From Megaustenia siamemsis (lineage: Eukaryota; Mollusca; Gastropoda; Stylommatophora; Ariophantidae), in contig JAVIAB010000051.1 in the NCBI GenBank assembly GCA_032433765.1, positions 55,512,828-55,576,827 on the forward strand: 64,000 nucleotides of DNA, read 5' to 3'. This document shows, piece by piece, positions 34,610 through 45,127 of this stretch (its first letter is position 1; each line of letters starts with the position of its first letter). The notes under the pieces are model-generated. The model saw only the letters and a list, made by a program, of their open reading frames with translations, was not told the origin of the DNA and searched no databases. The translations under genes were made by a program, and so were the position numbers.

Positions 34610-35050
34610 CTTTTCCTTTTTCTTCTTCTTCACCTCCTCTTCTTCCTCTTCTTCCTCTTCCTCTTCTCTTCTTCATCTCTTCTTCTTCTGCTTCTCTTCT
34701 TCATCTCTTCTCTTCTTCTTTATCTCTTTTTTTTTCTTGTTCTTTTTTTGTTCTACTTCTTCATCTTCATCTCTTCTTCTTCATCTCTTCTTGTCCTTGT
34801 TCTTCTTCTCTTCTTTTTTCTTCTTCTTCATCTCTTCATCTCTTCTTTTCATCTCTTCTTCTCTTCTTCTTCTTCATCTATTCTTCATCTCTTCATCTCT
34901 TCCTCTTTTCTTCTTCTACTTTTCTACTTCTACTTTTCTTCTCCTTCTTTTCTTCTTCTTCTTCTTCATCTATTCTTCATCTCTTCATCTATTCTACTTT
35001 TTCTCTTCTTTTTTCTCTTCTTCTTCTCTTCTTCTTTTCGTCTTCTTCAG
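34610..35050 (+). repeat. Polypyrimidine tract, 440 bp
   Basis: Irregular CTT/CTC/TTC repeats with few purines. Its reverse is a polypurine tract in the Isl transcript. It yields long Ser/Leu/Phe-only frames that are not genes. Confidence 0.95.
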
Positions 35051-35459
35051 CGATCAGCTTTTACTATGCGTTTTAATTTTGGACTGTGTAACCAGCCTGT
35101 ATCACGAACAAAGCGTTGCTTTTGAGCCAAAATGAACATACAAGTTGCCGACACTGCAAATTAATTACATTATATCCCTCGTTTGCGAAGAAGGTGCTCA
35201 CGTGACATCTGCATCCTCTGGAAGGCACTCTCACAATACGGTCTGCGTGCGTGCCTGGGATCACTTGCAGAGATCAGGAGCTCTTGCCACGCAAGTAAAC
35301 TCCACGTCTTTTGGAATGGCTTATTGTGGGACCTCAACTTCCTGTATATAGTATAAGCCACTGTGATTTGCCGAGGTCCTTCTTGGTGTTTCGGTATATT
35401 TTTCACATTTATTTTATTTTTTTTTCTACTTCTGGGCATTCTTCTTCTTTCTTCTTTTC

Positions 35460-35960
35460 TCTTTCTCACTGGTACCGAAATGGTGTCGTAGTTATATCAT
35501 TTGTCGTTCATGCGCTGCTCGAACTGTCTGAATTAGTGATTTTTTGTTGTTGTTACATGTCTCTGTCAGTGCATCTATCCATCTTCTTCTGGGTCTTCCT
35601 CTTGATCTTTTTCCATGCATTCTCGAGAAGAACGGCCTTGATGGTGATTGGTGAGGATTCATTCTGACCAGGTGGCCAAACCATTTAAGTTGTTGTTGTT
35701 CTATATATTCTTGGCAGGGTTTTGTTCCTACCATTTTTCTTATGGTTTCATTTGGTATTCTATCTCTTCTTGTATTGTTTGTTACTTTTCTCAAGTATCG
35801 CATCTTACAGGTATTGATCTTTCTTAAATGTGATTTTCAAAGGGTCCATGTTTGACTTTCATAGCACAAAGTTGGTATGAAAATGCTATTTATCATTTGT
35901 TGTTTAGCTGCCATAGAAATGTTTGGATGTCTTAGCAATGGTTCTGGGCCTTAAGATACA
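35460..35960 (-). pseudogene. LINE-D 3' end
   Basis: A 103-codon minus frame: MRYLRKVTNNTRRDRIPNET, IEQQQLKWFGHLVRMNPHQS, RGRPRRRWIDALTETCNNN and LIQTVRAAHERQMI. The region upstream (35800-35960) continues the element in broken form. It is the same family as 22200-22440. Confidence 0.88.
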
Positions 35961-36244
35961 AATATGAGATATGCATCTAAATAATGTAGTAGAAATGAAC
36001 TATCTGGGTATTTGTGGTATATGACATCAAAGCAGTGGAAATGGACTCATGATTCAGCAAAGCGTGTCAGACCATTCGTCCAATGACATCATTATTAAGA
36101 AATAATTATATAAATTACGACAGGGTTTTACGACTGACTAATAATGCGATGCATTTCGCATTCAGTGGGGCCTGACTTCTTCCGGATGGCTAAACAGACA
36201 GACTTTAGTAGATCTTCGGGTAATATACATATCTATATCAGCAC

Positions 36245-36247
<3 letters not shown>

Positions 36248-36315
<68 letters not shown>
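36248..36315. repeat. (AT)n microsatellite
   Basis: About 33 AT units, ending TGTGTGTG. Confidence 0.95.
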
Positions 36316-36322
<7 letters not shown>

Positions 36323-36550
36323 TTTCCTTCATGTTCTCATTTTCTACTTTTTTCTTTTCTTTCTTCCATATTCTCTTCTTATTCGCTCTTTTATCATGAT
36401 TTTTTGCTGTTTTTCCGTGTTCGATGTCCTCGTCTTAGTCTCAATACTTACCACTTTCGTAGCAACAACATGTTTAACAGTGTTTGTGGTGCTTTCAGTA
36501 GTCGATGACTTTATTATATATATAAATTTATAATGTAGCCTACCGTGGCG

Positions 36551-36555
<5 letters not shown>

Positions 36556-36631
<76 letters not shown>
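36556..36631. repeat. (AT)n microsatellite
   Basis: About 38 AT units, 240 bp from the previous one; such tracts can extrude cruciforms. Confidence 0.95.
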
Positions 36632-36633
<2 letters not shown>

Positions 36634-36639
36634 TTTTTT

Positions 36640-38620
36640 TTCAAATTCCTTACTTGAGTATTTTGCATATTATCGCCATGTAGTTAGATTTGTATGTATA
36701 TCCTTATATATATTTTTGTGTTGTTTGTTGTTCCAGCTGAAGGCCTTCTTGCCCGAAACATCGACATTTTTTTGTTACTTAGCCACGTAAAGCTGTTACC
36801 ATACCACTTTTTTCTTCTTTTTAAAAATTGTCTTTAGTAAAACTACAGCTGGTCCGTGACTACAGCTTCTATGGTTCGTTCACAAATGTTTACCGTTGTT
36901 TTAAAATGTATGTCTTAGGATTGGCAAAGTAACAATTGTTGAGAAGACATATTTATATCACCGTCAACCCTATGTCACAATCTGTTTCTCCCTCCTTTCA
37001 AGTATAGAAATATATCGCAATCCTCGATTGGTTATTATTTATGAGTTTTGCAGACAATATTATGGTAGCATCCGCTCTGACGTTCAAAATTATCCTTTTA
37101 CAAAAACCCTGAATGAACTTGCACACAAACGTAACACTTGAACGTAAATTTGTAGCCTGTTTAAATATGTTGATATAGAGTTGACGATGAAATAAATATA
37201 AATGTATATTTTCAACAATTGTTACTTCACCAAAGCTGAGATTTAGCATTCTCAAACAACAGAAAACATATGTGAACGCTATATAATAGACTAAAATAGC
37301 AGCACAAAATAAAAAATAAAATAAAATTTCCACTTTCAAAATTTGAACCCTCTTGTCTTTTGTATTTTACTAATCTACTTAGTTGTTTTTGTTTCCAGTG
37401 TAAAACAGAGACATAAATGTGCACATTTTTTTCTTATTTTACAAATCCTACCCTTCTAGACTAAATGTTTACACACGTCACCATAGTTACGGCACCAAAC
37501 AGCTGTCAAAACCACGCCCGTTTTTTTCCCCACCAGAAATGTGTCATAGTTCCAGAAGGTAGCTGCGTGACATGTCTTTCATAATGAAAGGAAGTAATTT
37601 TATATCCAATACAATTTATCGCAACTCCAGAACTGTGGATATCGCTCAACAGCTGATGGCCCAAAAGCTGGGATATCCTCACCTGTGTCAGCTGTCACAT
37701 GCTCCAGATTCTTTTAAAACAAAAAAGAGGGTGTCGGTACAGCTCTCGGGAAACCTGAAACTGAAGGAACTGTAAACGTTCAGTGATTCTGCTGCAGTGA
37801 ACAGAGGCATTGGAACTTCCTGGCCAATAATTGCTTCAGTTGTCACATTTATGCTAATATTTGCCTTTTCTCTATCTTTATGTTTCACTCAATTTTCTCT
37901 CAATCGACGCAATTTTACCCACCTACTTACAAGCTGTTATCTTCATTATAAAATATTCTCTAGATTTATCAATGCTAATGTTGTTGCAATACGTCAACTA
38001 GACGATGTCACCATATTATCGCAGTAATTTGATTCGTTCATCCAAATTATCTTTCTTTGTTTCCCCTGAAGTTTTGACTGGATCTGTAATGTTGTTTATT
38101 TATTTTGTTGCTGTTGTAGTTCTTGCAGATGCCCATATAGTTTTGTCTGTAGTGTTGTATCTATGGGCAATATGTTTTCTTGAGTGTACTATATTCAGTA
38201 CAGTCTTGAAGTTTCTGTTCAGTAGTCTATGGCGACTGTCCACATGTACATGTGACTGAGGTGCCAATCTTGAATTGTGCATACATGTGGCTGTGGTGAA
38301 TATTGTGCCTTGTTCTAATGCGTACAATGATAACTTGTTCCCATCTGTTTACATGGCGGACGTCTTGATTTGGAACTTGAGGGTCATCTAAATGATTTAG
38401 TCATCTCTTTCTTCTGATCGTATGTAATTGGTTGTTTGCCTACTGCTCCTTACTTTGCCAGCTGGTCAGGTTTCTCGTTTCCTGATATTCCACAGCTAAA
38501 TTCGATCAACTGCAGGGCGACCTTGTGATGGTTCCATCCAAATTATAACTTTGTTATCTGAGCTGGCGTTTTGGGGAAAAATTTGCCAATATTATCAATC
38601 ATGAGAAATTTTGTGTAAAG
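36640..38620. other. Intronic sequence, no gene
   Basis: Several short open frames, none with a recognised motif or splice context. Confidence 0.5.
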
Positions 38621-38623
38621 GAT

Positions 38624-38763
38624 CACTTTGAATGTTGTGAATTCATTTCTTTCAATCAGTAAAAGCAACGTTTACCTTGTGGGTCTATATATTATCCAGA
38701 CCCATCAAATGGTAAATGTGGCTTTTACTGATTGAAAGAAACAAATTAACAACATTCAAAGTG
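38624..38763. repeat. 140 bp imperfect hairpin
   Basis: Arms 38624-38686 and 38698-38763 are inverted copies (CACTTTGAATGTTG against CAACATTCAAAGTG; TTTCTTTCAATCAGTAAAAG against CTTTTACTGATTGAAAGAAA) with an 11 nt loop. A few mismatches only. Confidence 0.93.
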
Positions 38764-39110
38764 AAAATGGTCATGGTTATGGAAGGCCCCGGTATCACTG
38801 CAAACGAATTAAAATCCATAATTGATCGACCACCCGTGCCGGTGGGGTCATCCGAATTAATATCCCATCTCCCAAACAAAGAAAATTAGCTGCAGTCCCA
38901 TCATAGCAGTCTCAGCACACGCCAAAAGACATAAGGTCAAACGGCACCTAAAGTGAAAGCAGCTGAACTGTCCTTCGTCACGATATGATCATTCACCGTA
39001 AGCAATCAGAATATCGAAACATGATCAAAAAGGATGAAACGCACAGTGAAAGTGAACACATGAATGCTCATCGCCTTTCACCAAAATGTGGAAAAAAAAA
39101 AATAATAGCC
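38764..39110 (+). repeat. Dispersed repeat E, forward copy
   Basis: Contains GGTATCACTGCAAACGAATT, CCATCTCCCAAACAAAGAAA and CACGCCAAAAGACATAAGG. The plus translation GPGITANELKSIIDRPPVPV may be an old coding segment of a mobile element. It directly follows the hairpin. Confidence 0.75.
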
Positions 39111-39479
39111 GAGGATCGCTTTAAACAATCCTACTCAATCCTTCACACATTCTATAACACTGCACGAACCCAGCTTGACTCTGGGTTCTCTATTCATCAA
39201 TCAATGTTTTACCCTCAAATGAGCAGTCATTATAGAGACTTCTATAAATATCTATTGTCGAGCTCTAAAGTCATTAGTAGCGGGGTAAGTTATCATTTTC
39301 AATCCAACAGAAGCCACATGACCTGTAATTAGTAAAACCACAGAGAGAATATGATTTTGTGACCTTCACTGATTCACTCTTAGATGTAGTGACACACCAC
39401 TGTGTGTCTATATGTTTGGAATTTGAGTCATCAATGACGGCCTAACATCATCAAGTGCTATGACGATCATCATTTTCGG

Positions 39480-39915
39480 GAGGACGTGAACTCCCATGGT
39501 ATATGGTAGATAGGCGGCAGGAACCATTGAAGGCTATGTCTGAAAAGTGTTCCTTCTTGCAGTTTCCTCATATTCCAAGTCCGGCTTGTTGCAGGAGCTA
39601 CTGAGTTAAGTGCTCTGTGCACACCGTGAGCTGTGTGTCTCATCCGTTTTGATCCTGCTTCGATATCCCGCTTGTTTACGATGAATGATGATATCGTGTG
39701 ACAGGGAACAGTTGGCTGTGTTCACTTTCTGCGCGGTTTCGCCTTATGTCTTTTGGCGTGTGCTGAGACTGCTACGATGGGGACTACAGTTGCCTTTCTT
39801 TGTTTGGGAGATGAGTTGGTGATTCGGATGATTCCACTGGCACGGGCGGTTGAGCAATTATGGATTTTGATTCGTTTGCTGTGATACCGAGGCCTTCCAT
39901 AACCAATAACCAATA
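39480..39915 (-). repeat. Dispersed repeat E, inverted copy
   Basis: The minus strand matches the 38764 copy over some 200 bp and extends further downstream. With the forward copy it forms a large inverted pair separated by about 0.6 kb. Confidence 0.8.
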
Positions 39916-39957
39916 ACCAATAGTAGCGGGGTAAAGGCATTACGTGCGAAGCTGCGG

Positions 39958-40062
39958 TAAACTTGACAATAAGGATAACAACTTGACAATAAGGATAACA
40001 ACTTGACAATAAGGATAACAACTTGACAATAAGGATAACAACTTGAATATAAGGATAACAAG
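39958..40062. repeat. Minisatellite, 20 bp unit, about 5 copies
   Basis: Unit AACTTGACAATAAGGATAAC, nearly perfect. Confidence 0.95.
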
Positions 40063-40286
40063 ACAAAGTCAATAAATGTTATTGTTGCTGATTGTTGTCC
40101 CTCACCTACTGTAATCCAGCTGTGACCATTTTATTAACGTTTTTCCTTTCAACTCTGATGAGACTATTGATGTCCTTCAAGAGAACTGTTCATTATGTAT
40201 TGCACTTCATCTTCTCAACTTTGTGACATTCTATTTTCATATATTTATATGTAACGCAACTTTTACCACTGCGCATGTCTGTGAAG

Positions 40287-40542
40287 TGAGCCGCGATAGC
40301 TCAGTGAACTGGACTAATAAAGACAAGAAGTCGCTTTCGATCCTGATCGACGGCTTCCAGGTTCACCCAGCCTTAAATGGGTCCCGAATTTTTTTTTTTT
40401 GGAAAGTAAAGCGGCATGGGCGTAATACCGACCACATTACCCCAAAAATCATGTGCCGAAGGTCTATACAAATTATGGTAACTAACACCATATTCCCTAT
40501 ACGCCACTTGGTGTGACTGCGGTCTTTACTTACTTACTTACT
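40287..40542 (+). mobile_element. SINE-A copy with perfect TSD
   Basis: The head is TGAGCCGCGATAGCTCAGTG (six bases missing after box A). The tail is CTTTACTTACTTACTTAC. The 12 bp duplication ATGTCTGTGAAG lies at 40275-40286 and 40543-40554. Confidence 0.94.
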
Positions 40543-40559
40543 ATGTCTGTGAAGACATT

Positions 40560-41140
40560 ACTTCGTCGTTTGAATGATGAACAACGTATTTCTTTTTCTA
40601 CGTATACTTCTGAATGCTAATCTAGACTTAATAATTTCGATAAATTCACATAAAACAATTGTCGGTTCAAGTGAGATCTTCGTGCATGCAAGATACTAGT
40701 GGTTGCCACGAGAACGTGCTCTGCTCATCAAACGTAGAGCACTTCTCTCCATTATCTGTTTGGTAGTCTTTTGCTTATAAATCAGTAAGTGTCTCGTAAC
40801 ATATAAAGTTGTAAAAGTGTGCAATAATAACGTTCACATTAGAAGGGTAAATCAATCACAAAAATGGGAGGAGCAGATCTCTTCCTCTCTGTTATTAACT
40901 TTTCAAACTCATTGAGCAAGGTAGCCACTTATTTTAAGTTGATTCAATTTGAAATAGGCTAGAATTAAACCTATGTTTAGTTTATCGCTAAGTCAGTGAG
41001 CTAACTACTAGGTAGTTGGCACATATGTATAATGACAATTAAACAAGATAATAGTCTTTACAAGTCAATCAATAAAACAACTCAACGACTAATCATCAAA
41101 GTAACAAACACTCTCACCCGTATCCACTGACACTGAAATA
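40560..41140. other. Intronic sequence, no gene
   Basis: Nothing recognised. Confidence 0.5.
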
Positions 41141-41144
41141 CTTA

Positions 41145-41478
41145 TTTCAGACTTATAACAATGTCATCAACCAACAAACTCTTGTATCTGTGGCTCTCTC
41201 TAAAACTACTGATTTTATACTTATAACATTGTCATCAACCAACAGACTCTTGTATCGTTGGCTCTCTCTAAAACTACTGATTTCAGACTTATAACATTGT
41301 CATCAACCAACAAACTCTTGTATCTGTGGCTCTCTCTAAAACTACTGATTTTATACTTATAACATTGTCATCAACCAACAGACTCTTGTATCGTTGGCTC
41401 TCTCTAAAACTACTGATTTCATACTTATAACATTGTCATCAACCTACAGACTCTTGTATCTTTGGCTCTCTCCAGATA
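41145..41478. repeat. Minisatellite, 68 bp unit, about 5 copies
   Basis: The unit contains CATTGTCATCAACCAACAGA and TGGCTCTCTCTAAAACTACT. Copies 1/3 and 2/4 share variants (AAACTCTTGTATCTG against GACTCTTGTATCGTT), so the structure is a 136 bp dimer. Confidence 0.93.
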
Positions 41479-41479
41479 C

Positions 41480-42010
41480 TGAGGCTAAATCGATGACGGT
41501 CCACAAGGGCGTGGTAGCTGAAAAGTGACTCTTTCTTGAAACACAAAAAATGGCAAACTTGTCACCCAGGACACACGACCAGCTCTAGCGCCCATGATCG
41601 TTTTTATTGACAATTTCACAGTGGTTATTCTTGTATTACTGTAATCATTTTATTGAAGAGAAATATTAAACGTAAAGTATTCAGGAAATATTGATCGTTA
41701 CGTTTTGTGTTATTTTTCCCCACGACTATACAGCGTATTGATTTCATGCATGGACGACATGTCAGAGGCAGGCCACAAATATATTGCCACTAAGGCGGAG
41801 AGTGATGGGCGGCATCAAGTGAAGGAAGATAGACGTAAAATAAAGGGAGGGATTGACAAAGTACGAATATAAAAGCAAGATCCTACAAATAATGTATCTC
41901 ATGGGCGTGGCTGTTTGGACGTTATTGTACGGACATCCTGCTATAAAGGTTATTTGTTGTTGTTGTTGTGGGCGTTTAAATAATGTAAGATGTTCTTTGT
42001 GCATTACGTA
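41480..42010. other. Intronic sequence, no gene
   Basis: Nothing recognised. Confidence 0.5.
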
Positions 42011-42014
42011 TCTC

Positions 42015-42265
42015 TAAACAGGGTGGGTGGGGGAGGAGTAAGATGCCACGGAGTCTCCGGGTTGAAATGGTCAGCGATTCATAACTGGCAGCCTATTTTA
42101 AGATCAGTGAACAACAACATACTAAGATCCCTTATCCGCCTCATCACATTGACTATTGATAAAATAGTATTCAATTTAGCCAAGAGAGCAGAGATGGATC
42201 GAGAAGGGAGGCAACCCGGTACGAAACTCTCATGTAAACGTCAGATGTCCTGAGCCGAACGTTAC
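42015..42265 (+). repeat. Repeat D copy
   Basis: Has GTCAGCGATTCATAACTGGC, GATCGAGAAGGGAGGCAACC and TCAGATGTCCTGAGCCGAAC in the same order as the 59000 copy. Confidence 0.6.
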
Positions 42266-42269
42266 CAGG

Positions 42270-43430
42270 TATCGCTGTTTACTGTGAAGCACAAGACAAC
42301 ACCACCACTACGTCCATGTAACGCCTAGTGGGCGTCTCAATAACATGAGACGAACAAAGAGGAAGAATAGATCATGATCAAAGGCAACTATTTGTTAACA
42401 TGTTTCGTGTTTAAACAGACAATTTTAGGTTAATACTTTTTTTTCTTTACATAATCGCATCCCTTTATTAAGTTTCGGTTAATACACTGGGAACGAGGAT
42501 CAGCTAAAGACTCAGCGATACTGAAGAAGAGAGAGATAGAAAGATTTGAAGACATTGTTTGTTGGGCCCTGGCTAGAACCATCTCGGGGGGAATGTGGAA
42601 TGGGTGTAGACAAATGTGGATGGCAGGTTACAAGGTGGGAAAATAACATTAGAGAGAAGACGAAACCGGGCATTAACAATGAGTAGCTGCATGTAGAGAG
42701 TTAGGTATTAAGCTTTCTTCTGTCACTTTTATTATCAAGAAAGAAAGAAAGAATGAAAGTATTGGTAGGGGAGGAAGGAATGAAGAGGTAGACAAATAAA
42801 TAAATAATTTAGACAAATGTGGGTACAAGGGATTATGAACAGAAGTAGAAAAAAATCAGCTCCAAGCAGGAATATAGGGAGAGATGTCTTGAAGGTCTGT
42901 ACTCTCTACAAGTAACTGAACAGAGAATAATAGTGTATAGCAGTGAACAGACAAGAAAACTCAAGTTGAATTGACTTGTAGCTATTCATTTTATGTTGTT
43001 GTTTCTGGTTAGTGGCGAATAAGAGAAGCAAACAACCGCAACGACAACAAGATAACTTGTACTCAAGAGACCAATACACATTAGAGATGATAAAACAAGC
43101 ACAATAATTATTTATGAGTTTGGCAGAAGTACCACATAATGTCAATAACTCGTTAATAAAAGAGTTAAAACTGTTGAACAAATTGACTTGCAGCATACTT
43201 TTTTGTTTACTGCCTATCTCTTCTTTGATGTAATAGCTATTAAAGACATGTTTTATTGTTTTTCCCCTGTTGTGTTTCTTTTTGATGTATATTTTACTCA
43301 ATCTATTCAAGTATTTTTCTATAGATTCTTTACATGTTTATATACGAATGATTGTCACTCATTGCCAATGGTAACAGTGTAACGAGTGTTTGTTATCTTC
43401 TATTGTAAATGTGTAAATAATTGATGGAAT
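42270..43430. other. Intronic sequence, no gene
   Basis: Open frames at 42906-43310 (minus) and 43188-43382 (plus) have no motif. Confidence 0.5.
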
Positions 43431-43434
43431 TAAT

Positions 43435-43768
43435 CAAAGAATTAAAGTGAAGCTGAGATGGTGCGACCATTTGACACGCTCGTCATGTTTGGCACAAGAA
43501 AAGAAAACATCATTCGGGGAACTATGAATGTTGTAAGATACAAAGGTAGAGAGAGAATTGGAAAGATAACATCAAGGAATGTACCGGTCGTGACTTTGTC
43601 GAATCACAGATAGAATTAGTCACAGAAAAACAAAATGTTTGTATTTGTTGATGTTGTTCTAATGGAAATGGGGTGAGGCGATCTAAACTATTGAAGCTTT
43701 GACCGGGAGAAACAATTAATGAGAGTTCAGTCTTTGTTTCTTAACTTGTTCTTGTCACTGTTTTTAGT

Positions 43769-43801
<33 letters not shown>

Positions 43802-44100
43802 ACTCACTTCTCTCTAGTTTCTCTCTCTCTTCCTATACAAATATAATTAATAGGAAACTCTTTGGGGATACACACACACACACATATATATACACACATC
43901 CACACCACCTAAACATTGATACAACAAGCGTATTAACAACATATTGCAGAGGAAATAAAAATACTACGGCCACGTTAAAAGACACAAATAGACAGGAAAG
44001 AAAAGTAATGGAAAGCTTAGTTCTTGGAAGACAAGACAGAGGCAGACCAAGAAGATGTTGGTTTCAAAACATCAAAGAGACCTAGTTTAGTTTAATTGAA
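43435..44100 (+). mobile_element. Two LINE 3' end remnants around simple repeats
   Basis: 43440-43610 reads like the basic C-terminal end of a LINE (KLRWCDHLTRSSC). 43930-44090 has a segment like YYGHVKRHK and GGCAGACCAAGAAGATG, close to LINE-A. Between them are (CT)n at 43769-43793 and (CA)n/(TA)n at about 43871-43890. Confidence 0.6.
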
Positions 44101-44285
44101 AAATCTGAACTGCACAGCTGACAACTCCATAGTTTTCATATCCTCCCATGAGCACGTTTTCTAGCACGAAGCACTCTTGCCACACTTTTGAAAGCACTGA
44201 AGATGGCTTTCAGCTCCGACTCACGAACTCTTTAGCACCAGCGAAAGATTTGTTTCCCCCAAAACCTCTACTTAGTCGCCTCTCT

Positions 44286-44364
44286 ATGCATGCGAGATCG
44301 CCTCTTGCGACATGCGAGGTCGCCTCTTACAGCATGCGAGGTCGCCTCTTACGACATGCGAGGC
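44286..44364. repeat. Minisatellite, 22 bp unit, 3.5 copies
   Basis: Unit TGCGAGGTCGCCTCTTACGA plus CA. GC-rich compared with surroundings. Confidence 0.9.
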
Positions 44365-44459
44365 AGGTCACGGTGGCTATTTGATTGTCTAACATCACCG
44401 GGGCCCGGTTGTCATGCGGGCGAACCTTGAATAAGTGAACAGAAATAGTGGGTTCTTTG

Positions 44460-44575
44460 GTTTTGGAAGGCTCCGGTATCACTACAAACGAATTAAAATC
44501 CATAATTGCCCAACCACCCGTGCCAGTAGATCATCCGAATTAATAACTCATCTCCCAAACAAAGAAAGGTAGAAG
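44460..44575 (+). repeat. Repeat E fragment
   Basis: GGTATCACTACAAACGAATT to CATCTCCCAAACAAAGAAAG; third copy of the family in the window. Confidence 0.75.
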
Positions 44576-44839
44576 TAGTGGGTGATTTGACTAAAGACAG
44601 AGATTCCTTCACACGGACTGTGATGAGTGCAGCTTTCTACAAAGGACATTCGTCTCGATGATATATGTATATCTGTCAATCCCTGATTAACTTTCTCCTA
44701 CTATTTTACTTACTCCCCTTGCCATTCCGACGCTCACTCATTCTCGCAATCACCTTGCCTAGTTCTAGTTATCTCTGTTTTCTCACTTTCTTTTCCACTG
44801 ACGAACTTGCTCTCTGTCTTTAGCATTGGATCTAATTAT

Positions 44840-44854
44840 CTCTCTTTCTCTCTT

Positions 44855-44886
<32 letters not shown>
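44840..44886 (+). repeat. (CT)n-rich microsatellite
   Basis: Interrupted CT units. Confidence 0.9.
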
Positions 44887-44887
<1 letters not shown>

Positions 44888-45127
44888 GGCATCTAGTTCT
44901 ATTCTTGTAGAATGTAAGAATTACTGCTCTCACTAAACAGACGATTCCCCTCCCTCCTCCACTTCTTCTTGAAGTACACAGCGACACAGCTGTGAGTCTA
45001 ATCTTGTCCATGTTTACGTACAGTCAGCCTGGGAAAGGCCTAGACCATGTGACTCAACAGAACTCGCGTCACTAAACCAAACTAAAATATAAAAATAAAA
45101 AATAAATGTTACGCCTCGGTGGTAACT

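Noticed and set aside
34574..35135. Three long Ser/Leu/Phe-rich frames
   Set aside because: They come from a polypyrimidine tract; all three frames are open.
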